Positions 56,057 through 60,459 of a stretch of 60,459 bases of DNA are shown piece after piece. The stretch covers positions 1-60,459 of the forward strand of contig CACWFV010000007.1 in the NCBI GenBank assembly GCA_902760315.1. The letters are read 5' to 3'. A program made the position numbers and the translations under genes. The stretch comes from an uncultured Bacteroidales bacterium. Lineage in GTDB: Bacteria > Bacteroidota > Bacteroidia > Bacteroidales > Bacteroidaceae. Position 1 is the first letter of the stretch. Each line of letters starts with the position of its first letter. The notes below the pieces were generated by a model, which was given only the letters and a program-made list of their open reading frames with translations, made no database searches and had not been told where the DNA came from.

Positions 56057-56082
56057 CAGATTGGATACGTTCCGCTATTCTT

Positions 56083-56481
56083 GGGGTTGACTGGATTTGA
56101 CAGCAGGCCGAGATGGTACGTAAGCATGCGGAGTGACGGCTGTGGACTCCATAATCACGTCGGCCGGAAAATTAATTGGCGAAAACAACTACGCTCTCGC
56201 TGCCTAATCGAAGTACAGTAGATTACTGGCTTTATCGTCTTACAAGGTAGGACGACGAGACATCGCTCTTCTGGATGTTGTTCCGAATCAGGAAGGTATA
56301 GCGGTGCAGGACAATCGGAAATAGTCTCAGGGGAGCCTCGACCACGGGATGAAGTTTTAGAGGATAAGGCTGTAGTTGGTGGCTTGGGTCTTGCTGCAGC
56401 ACGAAAATGAAGGCCAAGATAAGCATGTAGAAGGCGTATGGTTTCCCTGTTTGGACGAGGGTTCGACTCCCTCCAGCTCCA
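56083..56481 (+). ncRNA. ssrA: tmRNA (transfer-messenger RNA)
   Basis: A 399-base tmRNA. The 5' end GGGGTTGACTGGATTTGACA and the 3' TTCGACTCCCTCCAGCTCC form the tRNA-like half; the acceptor arms GGGGTTG and CAGCTCC pair. The reading frame at 56178-56207 encodes GENNYALAA then TAA, the tag found in Bacteroidota. The 3' CCA is not encoded (the sequence reads ACT), so it must be added. It rescues stalled ribosomes together with SmpB, which is encoded elsewhere. Confidence 0.95.
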
Positions 56482-56519
56482 CTAATGTTATGCTGTCGGG
56501 TAATTAATACAAATGCCTT

Positions 56520-56612
56520 ATGGATTGGATGAATATTGGAGCCACGGTGCTGCTTGTGATTATTGGCATAGCTATTTATGTTCACAAGCGGAAGTCCGAG
56601 GGCGAAGAGTGA
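56520..56612 (+). CDS. Possible 30-residue membrane protein
   Basis: ATG 56520 opens a 30-codon frame, MDWMNIGATVLLVIIGIAIY followed by a basic stretch and acidic end (VHKRKSEGEE). It has one clear membrane helix with positive residues after it. It begins 38 bases after tmRNA and ends directly at the last base before the convergent hemW stop. No family recognised. The clean helix and charge pattern argue for a real small protein, but it has no promoter of its own. Confidence 0.45.
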   Translation: MDWMNIGATVLLVIIGIAIYVHKRKSEGEE

Positions 56613-57728
56613 TTACACCATGATGAGTTCGCTCATGATGTAGTTGCTGACAAACAGACCGTTACGGGTCAGAGACAGATGGCCGCCGTGCAGTTGCAGC
56701 AGCCCATCGTCCAAGAATCGCTGTGCTTCTTTCAGGCAGTAGCTTCGCTGACGTTCCGTGAGCAGGCTGAGGTTCAGTCCGTCACGGGTGCGCAGGGCTA
56801 CGGTGATGCGGTCGTTGTAGTGCGTGTCACCGTCAATCAGTTCCTGCTCCATGAGTCTTTCTCCGCGTTCCATTCCGGCCATGTATTCGTCAAGGTCTGC
56901 CACGTTCCACGAACGAATTCCCATCCCTTCGGGAGGGGTTAGGGGTGGGTTGTAGCTGTGGGCAGCGGCTCCTATCCCTACGTAGGGCGTGTCCTGCCAG
57001 TAGCTTGAGTTGTGGCGTGAGCGATAGCCGGGTTTGGCGAAGTTGCTGATTTCGTAGTGCTCGTAGCCTGCTGCCGTCAGTCTGTCGATGAGTTCCTCGT
57101 ACATCTCGCGCTCCAGTTCCTCGTTGCACGCATCGATGCCCATACGGTGGAGTGGGGTGCCCTCTTCCACCATCAGGCAGTAGGCTGAGAGATGCTCAAC
57201 GCTGAGGTGGAGTGCTGCGTCAATGTCGTGTCGCCAGTCGGCGAGCGTTTCATGAGGGAAACCGTACATCAGGTCTATGCTGACGTTTGGGATGCCGGCA
57301 TCACGCAGCATTCTGACAGCCTGCTGTACCTGGGCTTCCGTATGTCGGCGGTGCAGGAAACGCAGCCGCTGGTTGTCAAACGTTTGTGCGCCCATCGATA
57401 CGCGGTTGACGCCCAGACGTGGCAGGGTGGCACACAGTGCTGGCGTCACGTCGTCGGGATTCACCTCTATCGTCACTTCGGCATCTGGCGCCACCTTATT
57501 ATATATATGTATCGTTTCGAAGAGTTGCTCCAGCTGGTCGGCGGTGAGTTGCGACGGGGTGCCACCACCCAGATAGATGGTGCTGATGTCTTGTCGTCCC
57601 CTCATGGCCATCTCCCGGCAGAGTGCGTCGACGTAGCGTTGCCGCTGTCCCAAATGCGTAGTAGAGTAGAACGCACAGTAGATGCAGCGGCTCTTGCAAA
57701 ACGGAATATGGATGTATAAACCTGCCAT
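56613..57728 (-). CDS. hemW: Radical SAM protein HemW (coproporphyrinogen III oxidase-like)
   Basis: A 371-residue radical SAM enzyme. The cluster motif is CKSRCIYC (residues 11-18, CX3CX2C); YLGGGTPSQL, EVNPDDV, GAQTFDNQRLRFLHRRHT and SIDLMYGFPHETL follow. HemW proteins bind haem and are thought to be haem chaperones rather than oxidases. ATG 57728 fits the promoter at 57737-57744; a longer frame to 57845 is unlikely. Confidence 0.92.
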   Translation of the reverse strand: MAGLYIHIPFCKSRCIYCAFYSTTHLGQRQRYVDALCREMAMRGRQDISTIYLGGGTPSQLTADQLEQLFETIHIYNKVAPDAEVTIEVNPDDVTPALCATLPRLGVNRVSMGAQTFDNQRLRFLHRRHTEAQVQQAVRMLRDAGIPNVSIDLMYGFPHETLADWRHDIDAALHLSVEHLSAYCLMVEEGTPLHRMGIDACNEELEREMYEELIDRLTAAGYEHYEISNFAKPGYRSRHNSSYWQDTPYVGIGAAAHSYNPPLTPPEGMGIRSWNVADLDEYMAGMERGERLMEQELIDGDTHYNDRITVALRTRDGLNLSLLTERQRSYCLKEAQRFLDDGLLQLHGGHLSLTRNGLFVSNYIMSELIMV

Positions 57729-57736
57729 TGTGGGTG

Positions 57737-57744
57737 CAAAAGTA
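57737..57744 (-). promoter_or_regulatory. -7 box TACTTTTG of hemW
   Basis: Minus-strand TACTTTTG, 8 bases upstream of ATG 57728. Confidence 0.5.
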
Positions 57745-57797
57745 CTAATAAAGTTTAATATTTGGAAGTTTTCGTTGGTTTTTTGCGTGAAAATGTC

Positions 57798-57805
57798 TAC
57801 CTTTA
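57798..57805 (+). promoter_or_regulatory. Variant -7 box TACCTTTA of the EF-G2 gene
   Basis: TACCTTTA differs from TAnnTTTG in the last base. The leader to ATG 57854 is about 45 bases. A weaker core box would suit an activator-dependent promoter. Confidence 0.4.
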
Positions 57806-57853
57806 GCCTCCGTAAACTGAAAACAAAACAATAACCTAATAACAATAAGCCTT

Positions 57854-60013
57854 ATGAAAGTTTATCAGACTAACGAGATTAAGAACATTGCGCTGCTTGG
57901 CAGTGCGGGTAGCGGCAAGACTACTCTTGCCGAAAGTATGGTTTATGAAGCCGGTATCATCAAACGTCGCGGTACCGTTGAAGGAAAGAACACCATGAGC
58001 GACTACTTCCCCGTAGAACAGGAGTATGGCTATTCGGTGTTCTCTACTGTTTTTCATGTGGAGTGGAACAACAAGAAACTGAATATTATCGACTGCCCGG
58101 GTTCTGACGACTTTGTTGGCGGTGCTATCACGGCACTCAACGTCACCGACCAGGCTGTGCTCGTCATCAACGGACAGTATGGTCCTGAGGTGGGCACGAT
58201 GAATGCATTCCGCAATACCGAGAAACTGAAGAAGCCTGTCATCTTCCTGATCAACCAGCTGGACCGCGACAACTGTGACTTCGACCAGATTCTGTCTCAG
58301 CTGAAGGAGGTCTATGGCAACAACTGCGTGCCCGTGCAGTATCCTATCTCCACCGGTGCTGGTTTCAATAGCGTCATCGACGTGCTGCTGATGAAGAAAT
58401 ACTCATGGAAGCCCGAAGGTGGTGCTCCCATCATCGAAGATATTCCCGCTGACCAGTTGGAGAAGGCCAAGGAGTGGAAGGCCAAACTCGTTGAGGCTGC
58501 TGCTGCTGGCGACGACACGCTGATGGAGAAGTTCTTTGAGAGCGAGGACCTCTCTGAGGACGAGATGCGCGAGGGCATCCGCAAGGGTCTCGTCACCCGC
58601 AGCATCTTCCCCGTATTCTGTGTTTGCGCAGGCCGCGACATGGGTGTACGCCGACTGATGGAGTTCCTGGGTAACGTAGTACCTTTCGTCTCTGAGATGC
58701 CTGTCATCAAGAATGCCGCCGGCCAGGACGTACCAGCCGACGCATCTGCTCCCACGTCTTTGTATTTCTTCAAGACCGGCGTAGAGCCCCACATTGGTGA
58801 GGTTCAGTACTTCAAGGTGATGAGCGGTACCGTCAAGAGCGGCGACGACCTGACCAATGCTGACCGTGGCTCTAAGGAGCGCATTGGTACGCTCTATGCC
58901 TGTGCAGGTGCCAACCGTATCCCGGTAGACCAGATGGTAGCAGGTGATATCGGCTGTACCGTGAAGCTGAAGGACGTGAAGACGGGCAATACACTGAACG
59001 GCAAGGATGTGGAGAACAAGTTCAACTTCATCAAATATCCTAACTCTAAGTTCTCTCGTGCTATCAAGGCCGTCAACGAGGCTGAGACCGAGAAGATGAT
59101 GGCTGCCCTGCAGAAGATGCGCCAGGAGGACCCCACATGGGTGGTTGAGCAGTCCAAGGAGTTGCGCCAGATTATTGTCCACGGACAGGGTGAGTTCCAC
59201 CTGCGCACCTTGAAGTGGCGCATGGAGAACAACGAGAAGATCCAGATAGAATATCAGGAGCCGAAGATTCCGTATCGTGAGACCATTACCAAGATGGCTC
59301 GTGCCGACTATCGTCACAAGAAGCAGTCTGGTGGTGCCGGACAGTTCGGTGAGGTTCACCTGATTGTCGAGCCTTACATCGAGGGTATGCCCGATCCTAC
59401 CAGCTTCACCATCAACGGCCAGGAGTTCAAGATGAACATCAAGTCGAAGGAAGAGAAAGACCTGGAGTGGGGCGGCAAGCTCGTTTTCATCAACTCTGTG
59501 GTGGGTGGTGCCATCGATATGCGCTTCATGCCCGCCATCCTGAAGGGTGTCATGGAGCGTATGGAGCAGGGACCGCTGACAGGTTCTTATGCCCGCGACG
59601 TGCGCGTCATCGTCTACGATGGTAAGATGCACCCCGTTGACTCTAACGAGTTGTCGTTCATGCTGGCTGCACGTAACGCCTTCAGCGCTGCCTTCAAGGA
59701 GGCCGGTCCTAAGGTGCTGGAGCCCATCTACGACCTGGAGGTGCTCGTTCCTGCCGACTACATGGGTGACGTGATGAGTGACCTGCAGGGTCGCCGCGCC
59801 ATCATCATGGGCATGGACTCAGAGAACGGTTATCAGAAGCTGACCGCCAAGATTCCTCTGAAGGAGTTGGCCAGCTACTCTATCGCCCTCTCGTCGCTCA
59901 CTGGTGGCCGTGCATCGTTCACCACCCAGTTCAGCAGCTACGAACTCGTGCCGAACGACATCCAGCAGGAGCTCATCAAGCAGCATGAGGCTGAGATGAA
60001 GGACGAAGATTAA
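57854..60013 (+). CDS. fusA2: Second elongation factor G (EF-G2 type, GTPase-impaired)
   Basis: A 719-residue EF-G paralogue with all five domains. The P-loop reads GSAGSGKTT (residues 16-24). The G3 motif, normally DTPGHVDF, reads DCPGSDDF (80-87), so the catalytic switch II His is Ser84. G4 is NQLD (134-137) in place of NKxD. Domain IV keeps GGAGQFGEVHL and the loop around ITKMARADYRHKKQ. In Bacteroides thetaiotaomicron a paralogue of this type supports translation without GTP hydrolysis during carbon limitation. Ends with a strong terminator. Confidence 0.88.
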   Translation: MKVYQTNEIKNIALLGSAGSGKTTLAESMVYEAGIIKRRGTVEGKNTMSDYFPVEQEYGYSVFSTVFHVEWNNKKLNIIDCPGSDDFVGGAITALNVTDQAVLVINGQYGPEVGTMNAFRNTEKLKKPVIFLINQLDRDNCDFDQILSQLKEVYGNNCVPVQYPISTGAGFNSVIDVLLMKKYSWKPEGGAPIIEDIPADQLEKAKEWKAKLVEAAAAGDDTLMEKFFESEDLSEDEMREGIRKGLVTRSIFPVFCVCAGRDMGVRRLMEFLGNVVPFVSEMPVIKNAAGQDVPADASAPTSLYFFKTGVEPHIGEVQYFKVMSGTVKSGDDLTNADRGSKERIGTLYACAGANRIPVDQMVAGDIGCTVKLKDVKTGNTLNGKDVENKFNFIKYPNSKFSRAIKAVNEAETEKMMAALQKMRQEDPTWVVEQSKELRQIIVHGQGEFHLRTLKWRMENNEKIQIEYQEPKIPYRETITKMARADYRHKKQSGGAGQFGEVHLIVEPYIEGMPDPTSFTINGQEFKMNIKSKEEKDLEWGGKLVFINSVVGGAIDMRFMPAILKGVMERMEQGPLTGSYARDVRVIVYDGKMHPVDSNELSFMLAARNAFSAAFKEAGPKVLEPIYDLEVLVPADYMGDVMSDLQGRRAIIMGMDSENGYQKLTAKIPLKELASYSIALSSLTGGRASFTTQFSSYELVPNDIQQELIKQHEAEMKDED

Positions 60014-60036
60014 ATAGAATCTACACGATTCTACTA

Positions 60037-60096
60037 GTATCACTGTCACGCCTAACATGCTTATGTACAGCGCATTAGGCGTGACGGCGATACTTT
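60037..60096 (+). terminator. Strong terminator after EF-G2
   Basis: The arm 60036-60055 (ending GTCACGCCTAA) pairs with TTAGGCGTGAC and on to GATACT (60075-60094) over about 20 pairs with two G-U pairs, followed by TTTTTT. Confidence 0.85.
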
Positions 60097-60127
60097 TTTT
60101 ATGCATGCAATCTTTATATAATATAGT

Positions 60128-60459
60128 ATGAAAAGAATCATGAAATGGGTGCTCGCCGCCACTCTCGTTTGCGGTGCAAGTGTATTCACATCATGTGATG
60201 ACAATTCAATAGACAACCCGGTAGTGCCGGACCACTTCGCCAACGAGGCATTGATGGACAAGACCGTCAAGCCCGGAGACGACTTCTACATGTATGCCCT
60301 GGGCACCTGGTTCAATTCACATAAAGAGGGCGACCTGGGTTACATGAAGTCTTACGATAAAATAAACACCAATGAGGTTGAAAAGAGCCTGTTTGCCTCC
60401 GACAACCCCCTGGCCCGGCACCTCGTGCGGAATATTGAGGCTCCTGCGCCATCATTGAA
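60128..60459 (+). CDS. pepO: M13-family metallopeptidase lipoprotein, N-terminal part (cut by window edge)
   Basis: The first 110 codons of a lipoprotein (signal peptide, FTSC lipobox, Cys22) whose mature N-terminus reads VKPGDDFYMYALGTWF, the opening of M13 (neprilysin/PepO) peptidases. The zinc motif lies beyond the window. It should act on peptides in the periplasm or at the surface. No clear -7 box between the EF-G2 terminator and the start. Confidence 0.8.
   Translation, partial: MKRIMKWVLAATLVCGASVFTSCDDNSIDNPVVPDHFANEALMDKTVKPGDDFYMYALGTWFNSHKEGDLGYMKSYDKINTNEVEKSLFASDNPLARHLVRNIEAPAPSL

Noticed and set aside
58403-59632. 409-codon minus-strand open frame
   Set aside because: Antisense to EF-G2, where codon use keeps the opposite frame open; no recognisable domain or promoter.

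Overview
The window reads as chromosomal DNA of a Bacteroidales bacterium, most likely a Prevotella/Segatella-type species. Most gene starts lie just downstream of the Bacteroidota -7 box TAnnTTTG (TACCTTTG, TATCTTTG and similar) and lack purine-rich ribosome binding sites. The gene families point the same way: TamL, DUF4494, DUF4491, a second EF-G of the Bacteroides EF-G2 type, an exported C1 peptidase, and a tmRNA whose tag reads GENNYALAA. The genetic code is standard, and no rRNA, tRNA, CRISPR array, transposase or phage module is visible.

Layout, left to right. 1-9.5 kb: start of a RelE/ParE-like toxin gene (cut by the window edge), a SpoU-type RNA methyltransferase divergent from tamL, a small lipoprotein, a WalJ-like metallo-hydrolase, a LolC/E-like permease with an aminotransferase, and a run of membrane pseudokinase, DUF4494 and YggS. 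9.5-20.7 kb: EFR1 ferredoxin/flavodoxin, an AraC-type regulator overlapping dipeptidyl peptidase III and an AlkD-like protein, a Fur-family regulator with purA, hisS and a rhamnogalacturonan acetylesterase, reverse rubrerythrin, and a beta-helix lipoprotein overlapping a WecB-like protein that has lost its catalytic residues. 20.7-25.4 kb: two long non-coding stretches (one holding a 208-bp nested inverted-repeat element, the other very AT-rich) around Nif3, a zinc-ribbon protein, a solo HsdR-N protein and holA. 25.4-34.3 kb: XRE regulator, pyrK-pyrD, aroC, a SlyD-like isomerase with a metal-binding tail, a small secreted protein behind a twice-repeated operator-like site, M48 lipoprotease, exported PepC-like peptidase and a CobW-type GTPase with a His/Asp loop. 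34.3-40.2 kb: BtuB-like receptor, DUF4491, and a four-gene run made of a ppGpp synthetase, cytidylate kinase-like protein, exported tyrosine phosphatase and HD-type ppGpp hydrolase. 40.2-56 kb: an exopolysaccharide locus (SLBB exporter, Wzz, Wzy, Wzx, secreted TIM-barrel-like protein, four glycosyltransferases, heparinase II/III-like lyase) with a beta-helix gene broken by one in-frame TAG. 56-60.5 kb: tmRNA, a 30-residue membrane ORF, hemW, EF-G2 and the start of an M13 lipoprotease.

How the parts work together. The exopolysaccharide genes form a near-complete Wzx/Wzy-type pathway lacking only a visible initiating sugar-phosphate transferase; the nearby secreted lyase-like proteins could trim the polymer. 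The synthetase/hydrolase pair in one run could set local (p)ppGpp levels, and tmRNA with EF-G2 at the right end points to translation under stress or starvation. Base composition is uneven: one 60-base line sampled at 19081 has 40 G/C, one at 45061 (polysaccharide region) has 24, which fits acquisition or replacement of the polysaccharide genes.

The strongest candidates for something undescribed are the nested inverted-repeat element at 20960-21167, the catalytically degenerate WecB-like protein with its beta-helix lipoprotein partner, the ppGpp synthetase/hydrolase operon, and the membrane pseudokinase operon.
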